This document shows, one piece after another, positions 1 through 5,688 of a stretch of 5,742 bases of DNA; the first letter of the stretch is position 1, and each line of letters begins with the position of its first letter. The stretch is taken from assembly GCA_031253705.1 (NCBI GenBank), contig JAIRVW010000263.1, forward strand, positions 1 through 5,742, read 5' to 3'. The position numbers and the translations under genes were made by a program. The DNA comes from Brucellaceae bacterium. GTDB taxonomy: Bacteria; Pseudomonadota; Alphaproteobacteria; Rhizobiales; Rhizobiaceae. The notes under the pieces were generated by a model. The model did not search any database. It was not told where the DNA came from and was given only the letters and a program-made list of their open reading frames with translations.

Positions 1-470
1 ATAGCAGATTGCCAGTCCGAGCTTCATGAACGGCAGTTCCGCGACCACTGCGCGATCACCGGCAGAAATCGTATCGGATTCACGCCAGCTCTCCCATTAT
101 CCAGATCCACATCAAACATATGAATCTTATCATATGTCGTGATTTTCGAACCATCCGGCGCGAACACAAAGGCACGGTTGGCAATAAGACCATTGTCCAG
201 TTTAATCGGCGTTGAACCGATATGGAGATAAATGCCGTGACGTTTTGCCAATGCCTCTGCCGCTTTCACAACAGGATCGTCCTGTTCCGCATGAAGGCTG
301 GCACGGTAAAGCGCACGGTCATTCTGAATAATGCCGGTATTTTCAGGCGTCTGCACATATTGCGCACCTTGAGCGGCAGCCTCACCAACCATACGGCTGA
401 GGGCTTCAATATTGGCGGACATATCGCCGTCTGAGCGCATCTGCACTGCTGCAACTTTAACCATCGGCAT
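1..470 (-). pseudogene. Nitrilase-superfamily carbon-nitrogen hydrolase, frameshifted and cut by the window edge
   Basis: The N-terminal half of a CN-hydrolase of the Nit1/omega-amidase-like branch, which hydrolyses amides through a Glu-Lys-Cys triad in the cytosol. From the ATG at 470 the protein opens MPMVKVAAVQM; Glu43 lies in QTPENT and Lys115 in DKIHMFDVD, matching the first two catalytic positions. Frame is lost at the GGG codon 95-93 (residue 126). The reading frame then gives unrelated sequence and stops at 26-24. The neighbouring frame resumes the expected family sequence (ESWRESDTISAGDRAV, later LGLAICY), placing the catalytic Cys at codon 6-4. Restoring one G (GGG to GGGG) repairs it. 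A GGGGAG ribosome site at 480-475 lies 4 bases before ATG 470 and 10 before ATG 464, so either could be the start. It lies 70 bases downstream of grxC on the same strand. The family is clear; the exact substrate is inferred. Whether the lesion is real or a sequencing error is open. Confidence 0.85.
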
Positions 471-488
471 TATTCTCCCCTTTATGCC

Positions 489-514
489 AGACAGAGAAAA
501 CCGGTTCTCTGCCT
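489..514. repeat. Inverted repeat / hairpin between grxC and the nitrilase gene
   Basis: The arms CAGAGAA (492-498) and TTCTCTG (505-511) are perfectly complementary around a 6-base loop. Two more outer pairs (489-490 with 513-514) follow one mismatch. It sits in the grxC-nitrilase gap, just upstream of the nitrilase ribosome site. Neither strand has a run of T after it, so it does not look like an intrinsic terminator. It could be an mRNA processing or stability element, or a protein-binding palindrome. The arms CAGAGA/TCTCTG recur in the comF-methyltransferase gap. Confidence 0.5.
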
Positions 515-523
515 TATATTTCA

Positions 524-536
524 CTCTGATCTTTAA
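524..536 (+). repeat. 13-bp direct repeat, copy 1 (CTCTGATCTTTAA)
   Basis: This non-coding 13-mer starts 4 bases beyond the grxC stop codon and lies 12 bases from the hairpin at 489-514. An identical copy in the same orientation is at 1767-1779, in the comF-methyltransferase gap, again beside a CAGAGA/TCTCTG inverted repeat. A 13-base match within 5.7 kb could arise by chance; the shared intergenic placement and shared palindrome arms make it more notable. Its function is unknown. Confidence 0.4.
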
Positions 537-540
537 CGGC

Positions 541-804
541 TCAGCCGAGCTTACCGGTTTCCAGCAAAACTGTCAGCTTACCTTCACGTTCCAGCGCATA
601 GAGATCATCGCAACCGCCGACATGCACGTCACCCACAAAAATTTGCGGGAATGTTGTACCGCCCGAACGGGTCATCATTTCTTCGCGATATTTAGGATCA
701 ACAGTCGCGTTGAATTCCGTATAGCCAGGCGCACGCTCGTCCAGCAGTTTTTTTGCACGAACACAGTAGCCACAGCCGTCACGGGTATAAATTTCAACAT
801 TCAT
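541..804 (-). CDS. grxC: Glutaredoxin 3 (GrxC)
   Basis: An 87-residue dithiol glutaredoxin, the usual length for bacterial Grx3. It reduces protein disulfides and glutathione mixed disulfides in the cytosol using glutathione. The active site is Cys11-Gly-Tyr-Cys14 after strand VEIYTRDG. The glutathione-binding signatures follow: TTFPQIF with the cis-proline at Pro53, then GGCDDLYAL at 63-71. A third cysteine, Cys65, stands where E. coli Grx3 also has one. The start is fixed by AGGAG at 818-814, 9 bases upstream of the ATG. A promoter-like TTGGAT/TATATA pair lies just upstream, so the gene is probably transcribed on its own even though comF is on the same strand 94 bases before it. The nitrilase gene follows and may be co-transcribed. 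Confidence 0.97.
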   Translation of the reverse strand: MNVEIYTRDGCGYCVRAKKLLDERAPGYTEFNATVDPKYREEMMTRSGGTTFPQIFVGDVHVGGCDDLYALEREGKLTVLLETGKLG

Positions 805-831
805 TTCAAGAGTCTCCTGATTTTTGAGCTC

Positions 832-860
832 TATATAACCATGCCCGCGCCATCATCCAA
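832..860 (-). promoter_or_regulatory. Sigma-70-type promoter candidate for grxC
   Basis: On the minus strand, a -35 element TTGGAT (860-855) and a -10 element TATATA (837-832) are separated by exactly 17 bases. Transcription would start near 825, giving a leader of about 20 bases that holds the AGGAG ribosome site of grxC. The position, spacing and match to TTGACA/TATAAT are good for an alphaproteobacterial housekeeping promoter, but this is pattern matching only. Confidence 0.55.
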
Positions 861-898
861 GCATTTGCTACCGGTTTGTTGATGGCATAAACGGATAA

Positions 899-1699
899 TT
901 ATTTCTGACCGGCTGGCAGAACCCTGCCGAAAGTCAGCACATCCACCTCTGCTGCTCCCGCCTTAAGCAAGGCACGGCAGGCAGCTTTCACCGTCGCCCC
1001 CGTCGTATAAACATCGTCAATCAGCAAAACTATACGCCCCTGTACGCTGATCCGGTCATTCTCTGGTACCTGAAACGCTCCTGCCACATTGCGCAACCGC
1101 TCAGACTGGCTAAGCTCCGCCTGCTGGCGTGTGTCTTTAATGCGCTTCAAAGCCGTTGGCTCATAGGCCTTGCCGCTGAGACGCGCCAGAACCCGTGCCA
1201 GCTCTGCCGCCTGATTATAACGGCGCTTCCACAGACGTTTGCGATGCAGCGGCACCGGAATAATCACATCGCAATTCTCAAGCAGTTCCTGCCCCGCCCG
1301 CTGCATCCAGCGCGCCATCCACGGTGCCAGATCAAGCCGGTCATAATATTTGAGCGAAATACCGGCGTGACGGGCAGAGCCGTCATGACAGGCGACAGAG
1401 CGCAGCCGCCGGAAAGGAGGTGGCTCGGCAATCGCTTCAGCAGACAGAAAATGCGCACCGAAATCATGGCTGAAGGGTGTGCCCATGACCGGACACATTG
1501 GCGCTTCCAGAAAACGCACTTCACGCCAGCATGTCCCGCACAGAGTACCCGTCTGTGAAACAGGACTGTCACAGCCCTCGCAAAGGACCGGAAAAATCCG
1601 GTCCGGCAGCATTTTCAAACAAGCGCCTAACCCTCGCAGCAGGTGCTGCAGACCTGCCCTCCTCACAACAGTTTCATGAGAAAGCGGTAAATCCCCCAT
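899..1699 (-). CDS. comF: ComF family phosphoribosyltransferase-fold protein
   Basis: A 266-residue ComF/GntX-family protein. It has an N-terminal zinc-ribbon-like part with Cys40-x-x-Cys43 and Cys54-x-x-Cys57, then a further Cys69 whose expected CxxC partner is Met72 (CPVMGTPF). A type I phosphoribosyltransferase fold follows: IPVPLHRKRLWKRRYNQ (147-163) is a family hallmark, and VLLIDDVYTTGAT (224-236) is the PRPP-binding loop. In naturally competent bacteria ComF helps bring in single-stranded DNA. In Alphaproteobacteria its role is mostly untested and no enzymatic reaction is established. The ATG at 1699 was chosen because it gives a normal family length; the open frame runs on to 1852 but would then overlap the divergent methyltransferase start. 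The ATG at 1612 is a shorter alternative. No terminator is visible after the stop. Confidence 0.93.
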   Translation of the reverse strand: MGDLPLSHETVVRRAGLQHLLRGLGACLKMLPDRIFPVLCEGCDSPVSQTGTLCGTCWREVRFLEAPMCPVMGTPFSHDFGAHFLSAEAIAEPPPFRRLRSVACHDGSARHAGISLKYYDRLDLAPWMARWMQRAGQELLENCDVIIPVPLHRKRLWKRRYNQAAELARVLARLSGKAYEPTALKRIKDTRQQAELSQSERLRNVAGAFQVPENDRISVQGRIVLLIDDVYTTGATVKAACRALLKAGAAEVDVLTFGRVLPAGQK

Positions 1700-1757
1700 T
1701 GCATTCGCCCCCGATTGAACGCATTTACAACACCATGCCAGATGCACCGCTTCAGTC

Positions 1758-1779
1758 CAGAGAAATCTCTGATCTTTAA
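1758..1779. repeat. Inverted repeat plus 13-bp direct repeat, copy 2, in the comF/methyltransferase gap
   Basis: The arms CAGAGA (1758-1763) and TCTCTG (1766-1771) form a perfect 6-bp inverted repeat with a 2-base AA centre. The second arm runs into CTCTGATCTTTAA (1767-1779), identical to 524-536. This is the only structure I see in the 107-base divergent gap (1700-1806), which should hold promoters for both comF and the methyltransferase; I found no convincing -35/-10 pair for either. It could be an operator for the divergent pair, or chance. Confidence 0.4.
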
Positions 1780-1806
1780 GTGATGCCGATAGCGGGATAC
1801 GAGAAA

Positions 1807-2682
1807 ATGCCAGCAACTGAGACCACACCCAACACCATCTTTGACAATGCATTGCTCAGACAGCGCCTGAAACGGGCGATGCAGCGCAATGTGAGCGGTG
1901 CGGATTTTCTACTGGAACGCACAGTGCAGGATCTCGAAGACCGTCTTTCAACAATTGAGCGCCGGTTCTCCCGCGCGGTCATCCTCAATCCCTATACGCC
2001 GTCTGCTGCCTTATCTCTGCAGCAATCCGGTAAGGCAGAGGTGATTGAAAGTGTTGAATATCAGTCAAAAGACAGCACTGAATTTCTGCCGCTGGAGCCG
2101 CAAAGCTCTGATCTGATTATCTCGCTGCTGTCGCTGCAATTTACCAATGACACACCGGGCCTGATGATGCAGATCAAACAGGCCCTGAAACCTGACGGGC
2201 TGTTTCTGGGCTGCATGGCAGGCGCGGGAACACTCGGAGAATTGCGTGAATCGCTGTTGCAGGCGGAGGCAGAACTGACCGGCGGCGGCAGCCCACGCGT
2301 GGCACCCTTTGCCGATGTGCGTGACGGTGGTGCCTTATTGCAGCGCGCCGGTTTCGCTTTGCCGGTAACCGATATTGAGAATGTAACGGTGCGCTATGAC
2401 AATATGTTTGCGCTGATGGCGGATATCCGCGCTATGGGCATGAGCAATAGCCTCACCGGCCGCTCGCGTAAACCGGTTGGCCGTCGTCTCTTCATGCGGG
2501 CTGCAGAGATTTATGCTGAGCGTTTCAGCGATCCGGATGGTCGTATCCGTGCGAGTTTCTCATTCATCTGGATGTCCGGCTGGGCACCCCATGCCTCGCA
2601 GCAACAGCCGCTGAAACCGGGATCGGCCAAGGCCTCACTGGCTGAAGCCTTGCTTGCGACCGAGAAGAGTAACAAAGAATAA
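1807..2682 (+). CDS. BioC/NDUFAF5-like SAM-dependent methyltransferase family protein
   Basis: A 291-residue protein with the layout of the alphaproteobacterial BioC/NDUFAF5-like family: an N-terminal TIFDNALLRQRLKRA, a Rossmann-like core, the post-core LKPDGLFLG (128-136), then the conserved SPRVAPFADVRD (162-173), LLQRAGFALPVTD (177-189), TVRYDNMFALMADIRAMG (194-211) and ERFSDPDGRIRASFSFIWMSGWAP (238-261). Mitochondrial NDUFAF5 acts on complex I assembly, whereas BioC methylates malonyl-ACP; the substrate here is unknown. Oddly, the position of the glycine-rich SAM loop reads AVILNPYTPSAAL (57-69), without GxGxG, and the stretch between motif I and SLLSLQF (107-112) looks short, so SAM binding is doubtful. 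The ATG at 1807 was preferred because the protein then begins close to the conserved IFD segment; ATG 1783 and GTG 1780 are alternatives. It is the only plus-strand gene, diverging from comF and abutting the next gene stop to stop. Confidence 0.88.
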   Translation: MPATETTPNTIFDNALLRQRLKRAMQRNVSGADFLLERTVQDLEDRLSTIERRFSRAVILNPYTPSAALSLQQSGKAEVIESVEYQSKDSTEFLPLEPQSSDLIISLLSLQFTNDTPGLMMQIKQALKPDGLFLGCMAGAGTLGELRESLLQAEAELTGGGSPRVAPFADVRDGGALLQRAGFALPVTDIENVTVRYDNMFALMADIRAMGMSNSLTGRSRKPVGRRLFMRAAEIYAERFSDPDGRIRASFSFIWMSGWAPHASQQQPLKPGSAKASLAEALLATEKSNKE

Positions 2683-3039
2683 TCAGCAGTCGCCGTGCTG
2701 GGTGCCATCACGGGCAATCAGGCACACAGATTGCGGTGTCGATTGCAGCAGGCTTTTGCGCTCGATATAGGATTTATCCGCAGGGTCACGCTGAACAGAG
2801 CCGGTCGACATCATATCCACACCGGCAGGAAACAGCGATTGCGCGGTCTGCTTATTAGCTTTTTCGCTCAGAACCGGCACGATAACCAGCGCCAATGCAA
2901 GAATAGCCGAGCCGAACAGCAGGATGCAGCGGACAAATCCGCTTTTTGCAACCGGCATAAAGCCTGACTTTGCATCTTCATCATCTTTAAAAAAGTCTGT
3001 CAGAAATTCCGACTGATACTGACTCTGGTTACTGCTCAT
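2683..3039 (-). CDS. Small single-pass membrane protein of unknown function
   Basis: A 118-residue protein. The N-terminal segment is polar, with an acidic patch (FFKDDEDAK, 16-24). One strongly hydrophobic helix spans about 36-57 (VRCILLFGSAILALALVIVPVL), and a roughly 60-residue tail ends in SYIERKSLLQSTPQSVCLI and then GDC. With Arg37 and Lys32 before the helix, the tail is probably periplasmic. Its two cysteines (Cys106, Cys118) could pair there. Similar tails (xxRRSVLQ..PxxVCII..G...GDC) are familiar to me from uncharacterised rhizobial proteins; this is recall, not a search. The ATG at 3039 was chosen because GGAG at 3050-3047 lies 7 bases upstream; the ATG at 3045 would be only 1 base away. 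It lies downstream of the mutT terminator, so it needs its own promoter, which I could not pick out convincingly in 3040-3105. Confidence 0.85.
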   Translation of the reverse strand: MSSNQSQYQSEFLTDFFKDDEDAKSGFMPVAKSGFVRCILLFGSAILALALVIVPVLSEKANKQTAQSLFPAGVDMMSTGSVQRDPADKSYIERKSLLQSTPQSVCLIARDGTQHGDC

Positions 3040-3105
3040 CGTCATACTCCGGCGCGATACAGCTACCATGCGCTATGACGGTGAATCATCCCTTAACGTG
3101 AACGT

Positions 3106-3137
3106 AAAAAACGGGCAAAAAACGCAAAATCTGCCCG
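3106..3137 (-). terminator. Rho-independent terminator of the argJ-GNAT-mutT operon
   Basis: On the minus strand, CGGGCA (3137-3132) pairs with TGCCCG (3117-3112) around a 14-base loop and is followed at once by six T residues (3111-3106). It begins 25 bases after the mutT stop. The plus-strand reading lacks a T run, so it works in one direction only. The stem is short and the loop large, so strength is probably moderate. Confidence 0.7.
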
Positions 3138-3162
3138 CTATTATCAAGGACGGGTCAGAATT

Positions 3163-3573
3163 TTACAGGAGATCCGTCAGGAAAGGAATCAGCGGCTCAT
3201 CAGCCGGTGGCATCGGGTAAGACCGCAGGTCTTTTGGTTTCACCCATTTCAGTGCCTGCCCTTCCATGGAGCGGGCAATGCCCTCATAGCGGCGGCAGAT
3301 ATAAAGCGGCATCAGCAGGTGAAATTTCTCATAAGCATAGCTGGCAAAAGTCAGCGGTGCGAGGCAGGCATGTTTGGTGGTAATGCCCAGCTCTTCCTGC
3401 AATTCACGGATCAGCGCATCTTCCGGCGTTTCGCCGCTCTCAACCTTGCCGCCCGGAAACTCCCACAGACCGACCAGATTTTTGCCCTCAGGGCGTTGTG
3501 CCAGCAAAATACGGCCATCCGTATCAATCAGCGCACAGGCTGCCACCAGCACAATCTTTTTGCCCTCAGTCAT
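3163..3573 (-). CDS. mutT: MutT-type Nudix hydrolase (8-oxo-dGTP diphosphatase)
   Basis: A 136-residue Nudix protein of about the usual MutT length. The Nudix box is complete: Gly42, Glu48, then Arg56-Glu57-Leu58, Glu60-Glu61, Gly63-Ile64, matching Gx5Ex7REUxEExGU. It is preceded by LLAQRPEGKNLVGLWEFPGG (23-42), typical of MutT proteins that recognise 8-oxoguanine nucleotides. The C-terminal LKWVKPKDLRSYPMPPAD (108-125), with its PMPPAD signature, also fits MutT. The expected job is hydrolysing 8-oxo-dGTP to the monophosphate so that it is not built into DNA. The ATG at 3573 follows the GNAT stop by 10 bases, and its AGGTAG ribosome site overlaps that stop, so the two are coupled. A TTG codon directly precedes the ATG. 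A terminator follows, making this the last gene of the operon. Confidence 0.95.
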   Translation of the reverse strand: MTEGKKIVLVAACALIDTDGRILLAQRPEGKNLVGLWEFPGGKVESGETPEDALIRELQEELGITTKHACLAPLTFASYAYEKFHLLMPLYICRRYEGIARSMEGQALKWVKPKDLRSYPMPPADEPLIPFLTDLL

Positions 3574-3583
3574 CAAATGCTAC

Positions 3584-4348
3584 CTATCTGCAATAATAAA
3601 TATAATCGTAAACAACAGAGAAGCCTAAGCCCTGATACAAAGCGCGCGCTGCCGCATTCGCACTTTCCACCTGCAACCAGTAACAATGATCGCCGCGCGA
3701 TATTGCCTGCCCCATCTCGTTCAGAACCAGCGCTCTTGCAAAGCCGCGTCGCCTGAATGCTTCACCAATACACAAATCCAGCAGACCGGTATAGCCGTCC
3801 TCGCTCACGCAAAGCATCGTTGCGGCAGGATCAACTCCGGCAAAACCGCCAATAATAAATTTCTGCGGTTTGATCGACTGCAGCAATTCCGCCAGTCCCG
3901 CAACCAGCGGCTCGGGACGCTCATGAAAATCAGCGGAAATCCGACTATAGCCGATCTCCTGCCCGTCACGAAAATGCACAAGCCGCAAGGGCAGACGCGG
4001 CTGCGGTGTTTTCAGCAGCGCATTATCGCGCAGATTACAGGCCATGACAGATGAGCCGCCCGCGGTCGTATAACCGCGTGCGGTGAGATAATCAGCCAAT
4101 GCGGGCGGTGCCAGCGGCGTCAGCCGGAAAACCGGCTGTTTGCCCTGTGCTGTAAACAGCGCCTCACAGGCCTCCACCCGCTGCTCCATATCCGCATCAT
4201 CGGACGGATCCAGCAGATTGACGGAATTACCGCGTTTGGATGGATAATAAGGTGTCAGCTGCACAGCCCAGCTGCCCAGATGCGTGACCTGCGCTGCAGG
4301 CCATGCATGAAAACCAAGCTCTTCAAACTGACAGATTTCTGAGATCAC
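3584..4348 (-). CDS. GNAT family N-acetyltransferase
   Basis: A 254-residue protein with a GNAT domain in its C-terminal third. Acetyl-CoA binding motif A is seen as [20 protein letters not shown] (188-207), with the RRRGFA loop at 199-204. Motif B follows as [19 protein letters not shown] (231-249). The N-terminal half (AWPA at 15-18, [13 protein letters not shown] at 38-50) resembles a segment I recall in rhizobial acetyltransferases next to argJ; its role is unknown and it may select the substrate. The substrate cannot be told from sequence. The start is a GTG at 4348-4346 sharing four bases (GTGA) with the argJ stop, with no strong ribosome site upstream, which suggests translational coupling. 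The position between argJ and mutT appears conserved in related genomes (recalled), but a role in arginine synthesis is not implied, since ArgJ already supplies the acetyltransfer. Confidence 0.93.
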   Translation of the reverse strand: MISEICQFEELGFHAWPAAQVTHLGSWAVQLTPYYPSKRGNSVNLLDPSDDADMEQRVEACEALFTAQGKQPVFRLTPLAPPALADYLTARGYTTAGGSSVMACNLRDNALLKTPQPRLPLRLVHFRDGQEIGYSRISADFHERPEPLVAGLAELLQSIKPQKFIIGGFAGVDPAATMLCVSEDGYTGLLDLCIGEAFRRRGFARALVLNEMGQAISRGDHCYWLQVESANAAARALYQGLGFSVVYDYIYYCR

Positions 4349-5586
4349 GACCGGTAATCACCGTTAATGGCCACATATTCCTTGGTCAGATCGCAGGTCC
4401 AGACTGTCGCTGTGCCCTCGCCCATACCAAGTTCAACCGTGATAAGAATATCCTCACCCTTCATATAGGCAGAAGCAGCTGCTTCCGAATAATCCGGATC
4501 GCGCTCACCATCAACCGCCACACGGATATTCCCGAAACTGATCGCCAGACGATCACGATCAGCAGGCTCACCGGCTTTACCGACAGCCATAACCACGCGA
4601 CCCCAATTGGCATCTTCACCGGCAGCTGCGGTTTTCACCAGCGGGGAATTGGCAATCGACAGACCAATGCGCTTGGCAGAAACATCAGAAACCGCACCTT
4701 TCACGGTGATTTCCAGCATTTTGCGCGCGCCTTCGCCGTCGCGCACGACCTGCAGAGCGAGATTTTTCAGAAGCTTGCGCAAAGCACGGTCAAATTCTGC
4801 CAGACGCTCATCGGTCAATGCGGTTACGGCAACCGCACCGCGCTCCGAAGCTGTGCCGGTCGCAAACAGCATCAGCGTATCGGATGTGGAAGTATCGCTG
4901 TCCACGGTCACGGCATTGAAGCTGGAATCGACAGCCTTGGACAACAGTCCCTGCAGCACATCAGAGGCAATCGGCGCATCCGTCACCACAAAAGACAGCA
5001 TGGTCGCCATATCCGGCGCAATCATGCCTGCACCTTTGGCAATACCGTTAATCGTCACCGGCACACCACCAAGCAGCACGGTTTCCGTTGCCACTTTCGG
5101 ATAGGTATCGGTAGTCATGATCGCTTTGGCAGCTTCCAGCCAGCCATTATTATCGGCGCGTGCATTCATATCGCCGAACAGGTGCGCAAACTTACCGGCA
5201 TCCAGCGGCTCACCGATCACACCGGTTGAAGCGAGAAAGATTTCATGCGCTTCACAGCCCAGCGCTTCACAAGCAGCTTTGGCTGTGGCTGTCGTTGTTT
5301 CACGACCTTTTTTACCGGTAAAAGCATTGGCATTGCCGGAATTCACAATCACGGCTTTAGCTGTTCCGTGCTTGAGGCTCTCACGGCAGAAATCCACCGG
5401 TGCAGACGGGCATTTGGAGCGGGTGAAAACACCGGCAACCGATGCAGGCTGGTCAAAGACCATCATCAGCACATCTGTACGGTTTTTATATTTGATCCCC
5501 GCTTCGGCAGTCGCCATTCGCACACCGGTAATCACCGGCATGGCAGGATAATGTTTTGGTGCAAGCGGTGAAACAGAAGAAGACAT
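4345..5586 (-). CDS. argJ: Bifunctional ornithine acetyltransferase / N-acetylglutamate synthase (ArgJ)
   Basis: A full-length 413-residue ArgJ of the cytosolic cyclic arginine pathway. It moves the acetyl group from N-acetylornithine to glutamate, and bifunctional members can also acetylate glutamate from acetyl-CoA. The precursor cuts itself between Ala194 and Thr195 in [16 protein letters not shown] (184-199), exposing Thr195 as the nucleophile. The oxyanion-hole pair is Thr121-Gly122 in STGVIGEPL. Other family marks are [11 protein letters not shown] (81-91), [22 protein letters not shown] and the C-terminal [10 protein letters not shown]. Whether it accepts acetyl-CoA, and so is truly bifunctional, cannot be read from sequence. 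The ATG at 5586 is supported by GAGG at 5595-5592, 5 bases upstream. It is the first gene of the argJ-GNAT-mutT operon, with a hairpin in its leader. Confidence 0.98.
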   Translation of the reverse strand: MSSSVSPLAPKHYPAMPVITGVRMATAEAGIKYKNRTDVLMMVFDQPASVAGVFTRSKCPSAPVDFCRESLKHGTAKAVIVNSGNANAFTGKKGRETTTATAKAACEALGCEAHEIFLASTGVIGEPLDAGKFAHLFGDMNARADNNGWLEAAKAIMTTDTYPKVATETVLLGGVPVTINGIAKGAGMIAPDMATMLSFVVTDAPIASDVLQGLLSKAVDSSFNAVTVDSDTSTSDTLMLFATGTASERGAVAVTALTDERLAEFDRALRKLLKNLALQVVRDGEGARKMLEITVKGAVSDVSAKRIGLSIANSPLVKTAAAGEDANWGRVVMAVGKAGEPADRDRLAISFGNIRVAVDGERDPDYSEAAASAYMKGEDILITVELGMGEGTATVWTCDLTKEYVAINGDYRS

Positions 5587-5614
5587 ATGCGCCTCAAGAA
5601 TAAGAGCATTACTG

Positions 5615-5637
5615 GCAAAACCGAAAAATGGTTTTGC
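5615..5637. repeat. Perfect 8-bp hairpin in the argJ leader
   Basis: The arms GCAAAACC (5615-5622) and GGTTTTGC (5630-5637) pair perfectly around a 7-base loop, ending 28 bases before the argJ start codon. Neither strand shows a T run directly after it, so it is not a standard intrinsic terminator. It could be the end of an upstream minus-strand gene's transcript, a leader structure affecting argJ, or an operator palindrome. I see no ARG-box-like sequence that would tie it to arginine control. Confidence 0.5.
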
Positions 5638-5653
5638 GTCAGGATAATGCGGC

Positions 5654-5688
5654 TAAATACCAATAAACCTTAACCGGAAACCAAACAA
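5654..5688 (-). promoter_or_regulatory. Weak promoter candidate upstream of argJ
   Basis: On the minus strand, TTGTTT (5688-5683) could act as a -35, with TATTGG (5665-5660) as a -10 at 17-base spacing; TATTTA (5659-5654) is a nearby alternative -10. Transcription would then include the hairpin at 5615-5637 in the leader. Matches to consensus are modest and the stretch is AT-rich, so this is tentative. The remaining non-coding sequence at 5689-5742 holds no gene I can recognise. Confidence 0.28.

Noticed and set aside
471..524. Upstream ATG extension of the nitrilase gene (start at 524)
   Set aside because: The added residues come from the hairpin and ribosome-site region, and the family normally starts just before VKVAAVQM. 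The GGGGAG site at 480-475 supports a start at 470 or 464.
412..882. Plus-strand open frame of 156 codons
   Set aside because: It is antisense to the nitrilase start and all of grxC, and its composition is that of a shadow frame.
1780..1806. GTG 1780 or ATG 1783 as the methyltransferase start
   Set aside because: The extra residues MMPIAGYEK are not expected before the family's IFD block, and the upstream ribosome site is weak. ATG 1807 is preferred but not proven.
1700..1852. N-terminal extension of comF by 51 residues
   Set aside because: It would run through the divergent gap and into the methyltransferase coding start. The added residues (Trp- and Cys-rich) resemble no ComF N-terminus, and the ATG at 1699 gives normal length.
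4303..5229. Plus-strand open frame of 308 codons
   Set aside because: It lies antisense inside argJ, which is certain. The translation is rich in His, Arg and Ile with no family resemblance, as expected of an antisense shadow.
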